DNA of 64,000 bases, taken from contig CAYGTI010000017.1 of NCBI GenBank assembly GCA_964352785.1, positions 7,267-71,266 on the forward strand, in the 5' to 3' direction. Each line of letters starts with the position of its first letter. The stretch's first letter is position 1. Positions 17,201-25,369 of the stretch are shown here, piece after piece. Made by a program: the position numbers and the translations under genes. The notes beneath the pieces are model-generated. The model made no database searches, was not told the origin of the DNA, and was given only the letters and a program-made list of their open reading frames with translations. This DNA comes from JACOMS01 sp964352785 (GTDB taxonomy: Bacteria > Pseudomonadota > Alphaproteobacteria > Caulobacterales > Maricaulaceae).

Positions 17201-17723
17201 CCGTTTTCGGCGGGGCAATATTATTCACAAATTGCTTGAAACTCTGCCCAGCTTAGAGCCCAAAATACGCAAAAGCGCGGCGGGAGCTTTTTTGGAGAGC
17301 TACCAACATGTGTCCCAAGATGATCGCGACCAAATTATAAAAGAAGTTTTTGCTGTTATCGATCACCCAGACTATGCGGCTATTTTTGGTCCAGGCAGTC
17401 AGGCCGAAGTTTCTTTGGCGGGCCGCGGCGGGCGTTTACCTAAAGGTCTTTATCTGAACGCACAAATTGACCGGCTGGCCATGACGGATGACAAGGTTTT
17501 CATTGTCGATTACAAATCCAACAGACCGCCGCCGCAAACACAAGAGGCCGTTGCGGACCTATACTGGGGACAAATGGCCGCTTACCGGGAGCTCGCACGG
17601 GAGATTTATCCGGGCAGAGAGGTTATATGCGGTCTACTGTGGACGGATGTGCCGCGCATGATGATTCTTGATGCAAAACGGCTCGACCATGCCTTGACGC
17701 TGATTGCAGGGCTTCCTACTTAA
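14229..17723 (+). CDS. addA: AddA, helicase-nuclease subunit
   Basis: 1164-residue UvrD-type helicase with nuclease tail. Walker A is SANAGSGKTKVLVERV, Walker B region ILVDEAQDTAPDQW, motif III VGDEKQSIYSFQGARP, late helicase motifs MTVHGAKGLEAPVVFL and YVAMTRAESRLIV, and the C-terminal nuclease FIVDYKSNRPPP. It is the motor and one of two nucleases of AddAB, the RecBCD equivalent. Start GTG 14229 overlaps the addB stop (GTGA) with AAGGAG just upstream. Followed after 27 bases by trxA. Confidence 0.95.
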   Translation: MTDIRLDIEEASHYQRMAADPRATRLASANAGSGKTKVLVERVSRLLLGGADPDKILCLTYTKAAASEMQTRLFDTLGLWSVMDDRDLNAALDQLLGENTKRADDRLGQARQLFARALETPDGLKVQTIHAFCERVLSRFPIEAGIMPGFEPMEDADSALLRAQTEEDIYAAAYVDSDSDLAVALRLLAREKADMSLDVLFRWMASSGDAIKNWEKGGGISGLAGLLGIDMSTSLEHLYINTWNHEIRDIIKSAATSLRQSANANDQTKANLILGAITEPDLAGAFETYSNIFLTQKGTLRKSVVTLSAPDDAQTFFGTSKLAATPEAQRVLKVCEDLLSITCLDMTRAVYILAQDYARRYEQAKRARRWLDFNDQVLLVRNLLMRSEVAEWVRYKLDGGIGHILVDEAQDTAPDQWQIIDALKDGFTAPDPDWPHDQVKTFFAVGDEKQSIYSFQGARPEKFIEKIRMYVSEDKAASIRMRMSFRSAPDVLRVVDGVFNDQRGMTRMFDPETVDIASDSVTHSAFRCDRGLVELWPLAPRPDAPPQEKAWDTRPVDAPSQSSPRERLAVEIAQQIKTWLDQGEPIFDRNLKVTRAMQPEDILILVRRRNDFFDAVIRNMKMIGVPVAGADRLVLKESVAVKDMLALTRFVLLPQDDLSLAEVLKSPIIGFDEDMLFDVAKRREGQSLWAALQSSELGQARCAAENLSIICKYARQYAPYEFYARVLDMRFGLEASVLKKMYTRLGIEAKDALEAFLARALSHQRRGAPSLQLFLQSFIGDSQDIKREMDSGSGDVRVMTVHGAKGLEAPVVFLPDTTQTPTSRSGSGIVSVENGFAYIPSKDATPTALIPMRDAVFAREKEEYMRLLYVAMTRAESRLIVCGFESGHPNGKGYSDGSWYQEVHTAMIGLGAVEGEPRFDVGPMLRYGIDPQNPDKGVQCEAGKTVRVPDWAHDAAPRQSLRRRQVTPSHLLVPLPGAGAPVRSPISGGPDRFRRGNIIHKLLETLPSLEPKIRKSAAGAFLESYQHVSQDDRDQIIKEVFAVIDHPDYAAIFGPGSQAEVSLAGRGGRLPKGLYLNAQIDRLAMTDDKVFIVDYKSNRPPPQTQEAVADLYWGQMAAYRELAREIYPGREVICGLLWTDVPRMMILDAKRLDHALTLIAGLPT

Positions 17724-17750
17724 TATTGAAATGACATACAGGAGAAGAAT

Positions 17751-18071
17751 ATGGCCAGCGTTAAAGTCACAGATGATAGCTTTAAAGACGATGTTATTGG
17801 TTCCGATACACCGGTATTAGTAGATTTTTGGGCGGGGTATTGCGCGCCATGTAAACAGATTGCGCCCGCACTCGAAGAGATTTCCGAAGAGTTTACAGGC
17901 AAGATGAAAGTTGCGAAGATCAATATTGAAGAAGACCCTGAAACAGCGGCGAAATTCCATGTCCGCGGCATTCCGACTATGATGATCTTCAAAGACGGAC
18001 AAGTCGTCGCGACCAAGGTCGGCGCGATGACCAAACGAAAGCTAGCCGAGTGGGTTGGCGAACACGCTTAA
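17751..18071 (+). CDS. trxA: Thioredoxin with CAPC active site
   Basis: 106-residue thioredoxin. The redox site is FWAGYCAPCKQIAP, so Cys31-Ala-Pro-Cys34 in place of the near-universal Cys-Gly-Pro-Cys; the preceding Trp is replaced by Tyr (YCAPC instead of WCGPC). The cis-Pro loop RGIPTMMIFKDGQ and final helix are normal. Thioredoxin reduces cytoplasmic disulfides, including ribonucleotide reductase. Position after addA is the usual alphaproteobacterial one. AGGAG lies 6 bases before the ATG. The altered active site could change the redox potential; whether this is the main thioredoxin of the cell cannot be said from the window. Confidence 0.93.
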   Translation: MASVKVTDDSFKDDVIGSDTPVLVDFWAGYCAPCKQIAPALEEISEEFTGKMKVAKINIEEDPETAAKFHVRGIPTMMIFKDGQVVATKVGAMTKRKLAEWVGEHA

Positions 18072-18153
18072 GCTACGAAGGCTGTAATAACGATTTATTG
18101 TCACGAACGGCTCGTACTTTGACAAATCCGTAAAAGAGCGTCATTTTGCGGTG

Positions 18154-18705
18154 ATGGATTATTCAACATCACCTTTTCATAGATTTACGAGCTGGAAAAT
18201 TCTGGCGCTCTTGGCAGTAACACTTGCCTACTCTCTCTGGTTTACTACATCTGGGCCTTACTCAGCCCTATCCGACCTCGCGCCCGGGATGCCGCTTGAG
18301 GAGCAAGGGTTTTACACGGGCAACTACGCTGTAGAGACGCTTGAGCAGCTAAATTCTGATGGCCGCCGCGCTAAGTTTATTTCTCTCATATTTGACATTC
18401 CTTACATGATTTTATGGGCGCTTGTATTTGAGGCCCTGATAGGATTTGGTGTGCGGCGGCTTGCTTTTATCAGGCCTGTCTGGACATTGTTATTTGTTTT
18501 GCCCATCGCGTTTCTCCTCACCGACTTTGCCGAGGATAGCTTTCTGGCTTTAACGCTTGTCACGGGCTCAGAATTAATGGGCGCCTTTGCGGGCGTAATG
18601 ACATTTTTGAAATTTTTAACGTTCACCGCCGCCGGGCTGATCGGGTTTGGTCTTAGTGTGGCTGGTCTTGTCGTTTGGTCCTTAAAAGACCGTTCTAAGG
18701 CCTAG
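18154..18705 (+). CDS. Hypothetical four-TM membrane protein
   Basis: 183 residues with four hydrophobic helices (about 13-30, 70-95, 108-128 and 145-175). The loop between helices 1 and 2 (about 40 residues, with ALSDLAPGMPLEEQGF) is probably periplasmic. I do not recognise the family. Start may be ATG 18154 or the GTG just before it; no clear ribosome binding site. It is convergent with the next gene, overlapping it by 11 bases at their 3' ends. Confidence 0.6.
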   Translation: MDYSTSPFHRFTSWKILALLAVTLAYSLWFTTSGPYSALSDLAPGMPLEEQGFYTGNYAVETLEQLNSDGRRAKFISLIFDIPYMILWALVFEALIGFGVRRLAFIRPVWTLLFVLPIAFLLTDFAEDSFLALTLVTGSELMGAFAGVMTFLKFLTFTAAGLIGFGLSVAGLVVWSLKDRSKA

Positions 18706-19051
18706 AGTTATGAATAAGATCGCGTTTGATGCGCGTGAGCGTGAAGCCTAGATTTACCCGGCGTAAATCTCTTGGTAGTTTTGCGAGCCGGGCTTCGTAG
18801 GTTTTTCCGTATGTTTTACGCAAATCGAAATGCATCGAGCGGATCATAATGAGATGACCTCCCCGTATAAGGACAAAGTAAACGGTGAAAAAAGTAAAAA
18901 CAACACTCGTCTCTGTTTGGTAAGTGTTATCTTTAAGAATTATGGGCAGACTTAAAAGTAGTCCAATGAGGGTTAGCACCGACGGCAACACGCAACGTTG
19001 CACCCAATGACGTAAAGACAGCCAGCCTGTTTCAAGTTCAGCAGAGGTCAT
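18695..19051 (-). CDS. Hypothetical two-TM membrane protein
   Basis: 118 residues: two hydrophobic helices (about 20-40 and 47-68) followed by a strongly basic cytoplasmic tail (KTYGKTYEARLAKLPRDLRR). I do not recognise the family. Base use resembles the neighbours, and the 3' end overlaps the convergent gene by 11 bases. It may be read in line with, or separately from, the sigma-factor gene 28 bases further along the minus strand. Confidence 0.5.
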   Translation of the reverse strand: MTSAELETGWLSLRHWVQRCVLPSVLTLIGLLLSLPIILKDNTYQTETSVVFTFFTVYFVLIRGGHLIMIRSMHFDLRKTYGKTYEARLAKLPRDLRRVNLGFTLTRIKRDLIHNSRP

Positions 19052-19079
19052 ACTGAGTGCTGCAATCTATTCTGAGTCA

Positions 19080-20324
19080 TTACGATAAAATGTCTTCCAA
19101 ACGGCCTTTTAAGAACAGTTTCTCATTCTTATTGGTAGATAAGTCAATTGCGTGCAAAAAATTCGCTTTCGCTGGATCAATACGGCCTACCCTCAGCAGC
19201 AGATCAGCTTTTGCGGCAAAATATGGCTGATACTTTGAGAGTGCTGCGACAGGTATTTGGTCGAGAACTTTCAATCCAGCTTGAGGTGATTGTGCATAGG
19301 ATGTTGCAACGGCTTGGTTGAGCTTAATGACAGGCGTTGGCCTCATTTGATAAAGTAAATTATACAAAGCTAGTATTTGCGGCCAATCTGTGTCTTCCCA
19401 TGAATGGGCTTCGACATGGAGCGCGCTAATTGCTGACTGCACTTGATATGGACCGACACGTTGTTTTTCTAAGGCTGACTTAAGTATCTGTCGGCCTTCT
19501 TCGATCTTGTATTTATTCCATAATTTGCGGTTCTGCAGCTCCAAAGAAATAATGTTCCCGAGAGGATCCAAACGAGCCTCTCGGCGAGCCTCATGCAATA
19601 ACATCAGTGCTAGAAGTCCTGAAACTTCGGTTTCATCAGGCATAAGGCCGCTCAGAATTCGCGCTAATCTGATGGCTTCATCAATCAAGCTTATGCGCTG
19701 CTGGGAATCACTGGATGAGGCTGAATAACCCTCGTTAAAAATTAAATACACGACGGCAAGTATTCCGACTAGGCGCTCCGGTAAATCGTCATAGTGTGGT
19801 ACTTGGTAAGGAATTCCTGCAAGCCTAATTTTTGTCTTTGCGCGTGCCAGCCTTTGGGCCATGGTTGCGGGTTTATCTAAAAAGGCCGCTGCGATGTCCT
19901 CTGTGGTTAACCCGCCAAGCGTTCGCAGCGTAAGAGCTATTCTTGTTTTTTCGGGCAATGCAGGGTGGCAACATGTGAACATCATTTCCAGGCGTTTATC
20001 TGGAATAACCCCAATCAGCATGTTTTCTTGTTGGCACGGCGTGTCCCATGCAGCTTGAATATCATTTTGTTTCTGAAGAAATGTTTTCTGTCGCCTGAGG
20101 CTATCTACCGCTTTGTTGCACGCGACCGTCACAAGCCATGCGGCGGGGGAGGCGGGTATCCCGGTTTCAGGCCAGCGCTTTAAAGCCCTTTCAACGGCGT
20201 CTTGAAGACTGTCCTCGGCAAGCTGAAAGTCTCCAAAACGCTGTGTCAAATAAGCAAGTATGCGCCCCCAATCTTCTTGAATAACGGCTTTAATAGCGGT
20301 GTTAATATTAATTGGGGGCTGCAT
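19080..20324 (-). CDS. ECF42-type RNA polymerase sigma factor
   Basis: 414-residue sigma factor with region 2 at about residues 10-80 (FGDFQLAEDSLQDAVERALKRW, SPAAWLVTVACNKAVDSLRR), region 4 at about 115-165 (LTLRTLGGLTTEDIAAAFL) and a long C-terminal domain of TPR-like helices (NEGYSAS, LDEAIRLARIL, ALYNLLYQMRPTPVIKLNQAVA). That extension and the preceding DGPF gene 8 bases away are the hallmarks of the ECF42 group. No membrane anti-sigma factor is present, as expected; in this group the C-terminal domain takes the regulatory role. The neighbour is likely the main target. Confidence 0.92.
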   Translation of the reverse strand: MQPPININTAIKAVIQEDWGRILAYLTQRFGDFQLAEDSLQDAVERALKRWPETGIPASPAAWLVTVACNKAVDSLRRQKTFLQKQNDIQAAWDTPCQQENMLIGVIPDKRLEMMFTCCHPALPEKTRIALTLRTLGGLTTEDIAAAFLDKPATMAQRLARAKTKIRLAGIPYQVPHYDDLPERLVGILAVVYLIFNEGYSASSSDSQQRISLIDEAIRLARILSGLMPDETEVSGLLALMLLHEARREARLDPLGNIISLELQNRKLWNKYKIEEGRQILKSALEKQRVGPYQVQSAISALHVEAHSWEDTDWPQILALYNLLYQMRPTPVIKLNQAVATSYAQSPQAGLKVLDQIPVAALSKYQPYFAAKADLLLRVGRIDPAKANFLHAIDLSTNKNEKLFLKGRLEDILS

Positions 20325-20332
20325 GAAGCGGC

Positions 20333-20683
20333 TTAATCAAATGTCATAACGGGCCGAATTTCGATTCGGCCATGGGCGGCTGTGGGTATCATAGCTGCGT
20401 AGCGCGCGGCTTCATCGAGATCTTTGCAGTCAAGCAGATAGTACCCGCCAAGTTGCTCCTTCGTTTCTGCAAAGGGTCCGTCCATAATGTCCACTTTACC
20501 GGTTTCCATGCTAACTGTTGTCGCAGTGGTTGTCGGCTGGAGTGCATCGCCAGCGATAAAAATACCGTCATTTTGAACCGTTTCAGTGAAATGATTATAA
20601 GCTTGCATGTAATCGCTAAACTCGGGTGTTCCGGGCTGCGGGCCTTGATGCTCGTTAGAGTAAATGAGACAGATATATTGCAT
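20333..20683 (-). CDS. YCII/DGPF-domain protein, ECF42 partner
   Basis: 116-residue ferredoxin-like fold protein named for the motif seen here as IMDGPFAETKEQLGGYYLLD. The family resembles YCII and muconolactone-isomerase-like enzymes, but no reaction is established. These genes accompany ECF42 sigma factors and are usually under their control. I start at the ATG at 20683, which has GAAGGA upstream; ten extra codons upstream belong to the leader. A perfect inverted repeat (20704-20719) lies about 20 bases before the start. Confidence 0.9.
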   Translation of the reverse strand: MQYICLIYSNEHQGPQPGTPEFSDYMQAYNHFTETVQNDGIFIAGDALQPTTTATTVSMETGKVDIMDGPFAETKEQLGGYYLLDCKDLDEAARYAAMIPTAAHGRIEIRPVMTFD

Positions 20684-20703
20684 GTTTTTTCCTTCTCTAG
20701 GTG

Positions 20704-20719
20704 CAGACCTCATGGTCTG
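20704..20719. promoter_or_regulatory. Perfect inverted repeat upstream of the DGPF gene
   Basis: CAGACC-TCAT-GGTCTG is a perfect 6-base inverted repeat, extended outward by GT...AC around one G-T mismatch. It lies 20 bases upstream of the DGPF start (minus strand) and about 100 bases upstream of mnmC. It could be an operator or a leader hairpin for the DGPF-sigma operon. The repeat is seen; the function is inferred. Confidence 0.4.
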
Positions 20720-20822
20720 TACTTATATGACGAATGTAATTTATCAAAATCGACATGCGTTATGGAAAAATATTGTACAATTGGATTAGTGACACACATT
20801 AACCCTTGAGGCAAATAGAGCT

Positions 20823-22565
20823 ATGCCTGCACCTGTACCTTTAACGGCTTGTGACCCGCCCCGCCTTGATTGGTCTCGTCCCGGCATGCCTGTGGCGCTG
20901 GATTTTGATGATATTTATTTTAGCGCGGATGGCGGCCTTGCTGAAACCGAGGCGGTTTACCTTGCGGCGTGTGGCCTACCCGACAGATGGCAGGGCCGTC
21001 AAAATTTTGTGATTGGTGAGCTTGGGTTTGGTTCTGGCTTAAATTTTTTGGCGGCGTGGCGGTTGTGGAGTAAAACTAAACCCCTAAACGGACATTTGCA
21101 TTTTATTTCGATCGAGAAATACCCTTTCTCCGGGCAGGATTTAGAAAGAGCACTTGGCGCGTGGCCGGAATTATCGGACTTTACCGAGCGGCTAATTGAA
21201 ATTTGGCCCGGGCGGGTTAAGGGGGCGCACATATTACAGATCAACTCCAATGTTACTTTAACGCTGTTGCATGATGATGTTCTCGTGGGTCTTAAAGCTC
21301 TGCAAGGGCAAGTGGATGCGTGGTTTTTAGATGGTTTTTCGCCCGCAAAAAACCCGGATATGTGGTCAGAAGATGTTATCGGCGAACTTGGGCGCCTGTC
21401 TGCGCCGGATGCCCGGATTGGGACATTCACCGTGGCCGGGAGCGTGCGCGAAGCGCTAAGTCGGGCGGGCTTTGAGGTCACTAAAAAGGACGGTTTTGGA
21501 CGCAAGCGCCATAGGCTTGAGGCTGTATTTCCTGAGGGGCCTGCCGCGCTGGTGTCAAACATTGACCCAGTGATTGTTGGCGCCGGCATTGCGGGCGCGT
21601 CTCTTGCGCGCGCTTTTATGCGGCGCGGCATTGTGCCGACGTTAATTGATCCGCATGACGGCACAGCGGCAAGCGGAAATAAAGCCGCCATTGTTAAACC
21701 TCGGCTGGACTTACAGGACCGCCAGGAAAGCCGTTTCTTCTTGGAAAGTTATTTATATGCTCTGCGCGCATACGCCGAAGATGGTGCCGTATTATCCAAA
21801 GGTGTTTTTCACGCCGCTAAATCCGATAAAGACATAGAGCGGTTTAAGAGGTTAGGTATTTATCAGTCTTTACCGCCTGAGCAGATGTGCTTTGCGATAG
21901 GGCCAAAGGGACTTCCGGGATTAAATTTTCCTGAAGCATTGGTGATCGACCCTATTAAAACATGTCAGTTATTTAGATCTGGCGCAAAATTCATCTTAGG
22001 CAAGGCCGTAAACGTAGAGCAGCACTCAGGAAAGACTTTTGTGAAAGACGCCGATGGGCACACCCTCGGCTCAGGAAGCCATGTGTTCGTCGCTGCCGGC
22101 GCGGGGATCTCTTCGCTCGGGTTAGAGGCGAATTTCCCGCTACGTTACAGCCGGGGGCAAGTCACGACAACTGCGAGAGTCGATGTTGACGGTGTGTTGA
22201 CTTACGGCGGATATGCCATCCCTTTGGGGGATTACGCGCTGTTGGGCGCAAGCCATGCACGTCTTACAGATATCGACCCTTATGCTGTAACCAAAAGTGA
22301 TGATGTTGAAAATATCGAAAAATTCAAGGCAGTCACAGGTGTGATAGCAGAGCCACTTGCTGGCGGGTCTCGCGCCTCTGTTCGGGTCACGCAATCCAGC
22401 ACGTTGCCGCTGCTGCGAAAAAACAAAAATATCTTCACGTTGACAGCTTTAGGGTCACGCGGTTTTGTCTTTGCACCGCTTTTAGCAGAGCATATCGTAT
22501 CTGAGGTCTGCGGTGAGCCGCGAACTTGTCTACCGCCGGGGATATTTGTATCGAAAACCTACTAA
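20823..22565 (+). CDS. mnmC: Bifunctional tRNA mnm5s2U biosynthesis protein MnmC
   Basis: 580-residue two-domain enzyme. The N-terminal methyltransferase (MnmD, residues about 1-235) has the SAM site ELGFGSGLNFLAAWRLW and the signature WFLDGFSPAKNPDMWS. The C-terminal FAD oxidoreductase (about 245-580) has the dinucleotide site VIVGAGIAGASLARAF and the late motif LGSRGFVFAPLLAEHI. The C-terminal domain removes the carboxymethyl group from cmnm5U34 of tRNA and the N-terminal domain methylates the product. The fused form is typical. It is transcribed away from the DGPF gene. No other tRNA-modification gene is adjacent. Confidence 0.94.
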   Translation: MPAPVPLTACDPPRLDWSRPGMPVALDFDDIYFSADGGLAETEAVYLAACGLPDRWQGRQNFVIGELGFGSGLNFLAAWRLWSKTKPLNGHLHFISIEKYPFSGQDLERALGAWPELSDFTERLIEIWPGRVKGAHILQINSNVTLTLLHDDVLVGLKALQGQVDAWFLDGFSPAKNPDMWSEDVIGELGRLSAPDARIGTFTVAGSVREALSRAGFEVTKKDGFGRKRHRLEAVFPEGPAALVSNIDPVIVGAGIAGASLARAFMRRGIVPTLIDPHDGTAASGNKAAIVKPRLDLQDRQESRFFLESYLYALRAYAEDGAVLSKGVFHAAKSDKDIERFKRLGIYQSLPPEQMCFAIGPKGLPGLNFPEALVIDPIKTCQLFRSGAKFILGKAVNVEQHSGKTFVKDADGHTLGSGSHVFVAAGAGISSLGLEANFPLRYSRGQVTTTARVDVDGVLTYGGYAIPLGDYALLGASHARLTDIDPYAVTKSDDVENIEKFKAVTGVIAEPLAGGSRASVRVTQSSTLPLLRKNKNIFTLTALGSRGFVFAPLLAEHIVSEVCGEPRTCLPPGIFVSKTY

Positions 22566-22638
22566 TTGCCATGAAATCGTTACATAAATGATACAAAGCG
22601 GGTGTTGTTCCGTGTGATAATAAGATTTAACATTATAA

Positions 22639-22654
22639 CTAGGTCAAAACCTAG
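22639..22654. promoter_or_regulatory. Perfect inverted repeat upstream of gspC
   Basis: CTAGGT-CAAA-ACCTAG lies 22 bases before the gspC start, in the 111-base gap that must hold the promoter of the whole gsp operon. A 6-base arm with a 4-base loop fits either a short RNA hairpin in the leader or a dimeric operator. Repeat is seen; role is inferred. Confidence 0.35.
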
Positions 22655-22676
22655 CCAGTTTGAAAGAAGAGCGTGA

Positions 22677-23495
22677 ATGGGAAAATCAGCCGAGACATAT
22701 GGCTCAAGCCGGCTGATCCTAGCGGCAGAGTTGGCGCTCGTGCTCCTGATTGCTTATTTGTGTGTACGCACAGTGATTGTCTTTGTTGCGCCGCAAAGCC
22801 TGTGGACGGAGCCGAGTTCGACTGTCGTGGCTGCGAAACAAACGCAAATTCGCAAAACGGCTTTCAACCCGGGGTTTGATCCGTTCAACCGTAGCAAAGA
22901 AGTTGAACCTGTAGATATGGGACTAGACGCCCCAGAAACGAGCCTCAACCTCAAATTAACGGGACTACGCTCTGGCGATAACGGTTCCGCTGTTTTGCAA
23001 ACGCCGGACAATTTGCAAAAAGCTTACAGTATTGGTGACGAGATTATTTCAGGCGTGACGCTACATTCTGTAACTCCCCATTATATTGTTTTGTCTCTTG
23101 GGGGACGCCTTGAGCGGCTCACGTTTGAACGGGCCCAGAAAAACACTTTGCTAGCAAGGCCTGAAGGTTCGTCGCCAAACTCAATTATGGGCGGTAGCGC
23201 CGCGCCAAAAGTAATGATGGCACCTGAAAACCTTTTATCCGCAGTCCGATTAGAACCTGTGATAACCGACGGGCAGATGAAGGGGTTTCGCATAGCAGCT
23301 AGAAACGGGTCTATAAATTTGACAACTTATGGTCTTCGTGATGGCGATATTTTAACCCGAATTGATCGTGTCGATTTAACTACAGGCCGCCCTGATATTC
23401 AGAAGGTTATGACGTTGCTGGACGATACATCCGGGGTGGATGTTTCGGTTCTCCGCGGCGGGCGTTCCATCACCGTGAAAGTAGGTTCGCAATGA
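22677..23495 (+). CDS. gspC: Type II secretion protein GspC
   Basis: 272 residues: one membrane helix (about 14-36), a homology-region domain (about 75-150, LKLTGLRSGDNGSAVLQTPDNLQKAYSIGDEI in part) and a C-terminal PDZ-like domain (about 185-272, DGDILTRIDRVDLTTGRPD). GspC links the inner-membrane platform (GspL/M) to the secretin GspD and takes part in substrate choice. First gene of the gsp operon, overlapping gspD by ATGA. GAAAGAAGAG upstream supports the start. Confidence 0.9.
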   Translation: MGKSAETYGSSRLILAAELALVLLIAYLCVRTVIVFVAPQSLWTEPSSTVVAAKQTQIRKTAFNPGFDPFNRSKEVEPVDMGLDAPETSLNLKLTGLRSGDNGSAVLQTPDNLQKAYSIGDEIISGVTLHSVTPHYIVLSLGGRLERLTFERAQKNTLLARPEGSSPNSIMGGSAAPKVMMAPENLLSAVRLEPVITDGQMKGFRIAARNGSINLTTYGLRDGDILTRIDRVDLTTGRPDIQKVMTLLDDTSGVDVSVLRGGRSITVKVGSQ

Positions 23496-25369
23496 ATAAA
23501 TTTCTCAAAACAAGTCTGACCGCTGCCGTGCTTTTAATGGCGACCACAGCCCCGGCTTACGCAGCAGGTGATCATTTGATTACCATGCAGCAAGCAGATA
23601 TTCGCGCGTTCATTGATGACGTCTCCATGGTCACAGGAAAAACTTTTCTAGTGGATCCCCGGGTTCAAGGAAAAGTCACAATCTCGTCCGAGCAGTCTCT
23701 GAGCCCCGGAGAGGTTTTTGAGGTCTTCAAAGACGTCATGCGGGTGCATGGCTACACGCTGGTGCGCACGGCAACGGGCGAATATCGGATTACGCTGATA
23801 CAAGGCGCGGCGCAGGATGCACCATTTGTAAAAAATTCCGGGTACAATGGTCAGTTTGCTACAACGGTCATTAAACTCGTCCATGCCGACGCTGCCGAAG
23901 TGGCCAAGCTGATAAAGCCCGTACTGCACAGCCAAGGTGTCTTAACGGCTAATCCGGGCGGAGATGTTATTGTTGTCACAGATTTTCCTGAAAACTTGCG
24001 CAAAGCCCGTGAAATTATTGCCGCGATGGATACAGATGGCCGTGTTATGGACACGGTACAGCTGATGAATATTACAGCGCTGGATGCTGAAGAGGTTATG
24101 AAAACCCTTGGAGGCGTGCGGCCATCCTTTAAGGCTATCGCTATGCCGGGTAGTAACAGCCTTTTGCTTGAGGGTGAGCCCGCAGAACTGGTCCGTCTCA
24201 AAGCGGTTTTAGAGCAAATGGACAGCGGCGGCGGGTCACCTCGCGGCGCGGTCAGTGTCGTACCGTTGCGGTTTGCTGATGGTGAGCCTTTAGTTGAAAT
24301 GATCAACACATTACTGCCAGCCTACACCCGCGAAGGGCAACCTCAGCCGACGGTTGCGCTTGAGAGCGGCAGCAACACAATTGTTATCAGTGCGTCTGGC
24401 GAAACGCAGCAGGCGCTTGAAAGCCTCATTCGGCGGCTTGACGTGCGCCGGCCACAGGTTCTTGTCGAGGCTATTATCGTCGAAATTTCGGATGATATTG
24501 CTAAAGAACTTGGTGTTCAATTCGCTCTTGGCGGAGTAGATGGCAGCACTATTCCGTTTTTAGGGACAAATTACTCCCAAGAAGCTGCCAGTGTCTTGTC
24601 GTTAACAGGGGCTTTGGCGGCAGATGATTTGGGCCTGAGCACGACAACGCAAAGCAGCCTGGAAACAGCCGCCATTAATTCTTTGCTAGGCCTTGAGGGG
24701 GCAGTGATTGGCGGCGCGGGGCGCAGCGGGGACACATTATTTTCTGCCATCCTTCGCGCCGTAGAAACGGATGATAATTCTAATGTGCTCTCGACACCGT
24801 TTGTCACCACGCTTGATAATATTCCGGCGACATTTTTGGTTGGCCAAGAAATTCCTGTGACAACAGGTGAAAGCATTGGCAGTGATTTGGCGAATCCGTT
24901 TCGAACCTTTTCACGGCAAGAGGTAGGCATAAAACTTGAAGTGCTACCGCAAATTAGCGAGGGCGATGTAATCCGGCTTGAGATCAAGCAAGAAGTCTCA
25001 TCTATTTCCGGCGCGCTCACCAGCCTCTCGTCCGACTTTGTCACCAATAAGCGCGAGATCGGCACGACAGTCTTGGCCAATGACGGCGAAATTATTGTGC
25101 TCGGCGGTCTTATTCAAGATAGCGAGGAGGTGAATGCTGACAAAGTGCCTGTGCTGGGCGATATGCCTGTGCTGGGTAACCTTTTCCGCTCTAAGGCGAC
25201 GACCCGTACAAAGACAAATTTGATGGTCTTTTTGAAACCGACGATTATTCGCACCAAAGCCGACGCGCAGCCTTTGACGCAGCAACGCCTTGACTATATG
25301 CGGCAACAAGACAGGCTTCAATCTGGCCGCGAAATATCCAAACTGGATGACGTTTTAAAAAGTGAGTGA
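23492..25369 (+). CDS. gspD: Type II secretion secretin GspD
   Basis: 625-residue outer-membrane secretin. It has a signal peptide (cleaved about residue 25, PAYAAGD), N0-N3 domains (DVSMVTGKTFLVDPRVQGKV; repeated ring-building motifs around residues 130-290) and the secretin core (about 300-590) with VPVLGDMPVLGNLF, the conserved end of the core. It forms the 12- to 15-fold outer-membrane channel. No pilotin gene was identified with certainty; the lipoprotein at 33206-33676 is one candidate. Overlaps gspC by ATGA and gspE by a few bases. Confidence 0.96.
   Translation: MNKFLKTSLTAAVLLMATTAPAYAAGDHLITMQQADIRAFIDDVSMVTGKTFLVDPRVQGKVTISSEQSLSPGEVFEVFKDVMRVHGYTLVRTATGEYRITLIQGAAQDAPFVKNSGYNGQFATTVIKLVHADAAEVAKLIKPVLHSQGVLTANPGGDVIVVTDFPENLRKAREIIAAMDTDGRVMDTVQLMNITALDAEEVMKTLGGVRPSFKAIAMPGSNSLLLEGEPAELVRLKAVLEQMDSGGGSPRGAVSVVPLRFADGEPLVEMINTLLPAYTREGQPQPTVALESGSNTIVISASGETQQALESLIRRLDVRRPQVLVEAIIVEISDDIAKELGVQFALGGVDGSTIPFLGTNYSQEAASVLSLTGALAADDLGLSTTTQSSLETAAINSLLGLEGAVIGGAGRSGDTLFSAILRAVETDDNSNVLSTPFVTTLDNIPATFLVGQEIPVTTGESIGSDLANPFRTFSRQEVGIKLEVLPQISEGDVIRLEIKQEVSSISGALTSLSSDFVTNKREIGTTVLANDGEIIVLGGLIQDSEEVNADKVPVLGDMPVLGNLFRSKATTRTKTNLMVFLKPTIIRTKADAQPLTQQRLDYMRQQDRLQSGREISKLDDVLKSE

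Noticed and set aside
20999..21691. A 230-residue open frame on the minus strand inside mnmC
   Set aside because: Low-complexity Ser/Pro/Arg-rich translation opposite a confident gene; no family pattern and no ribosome binding site.
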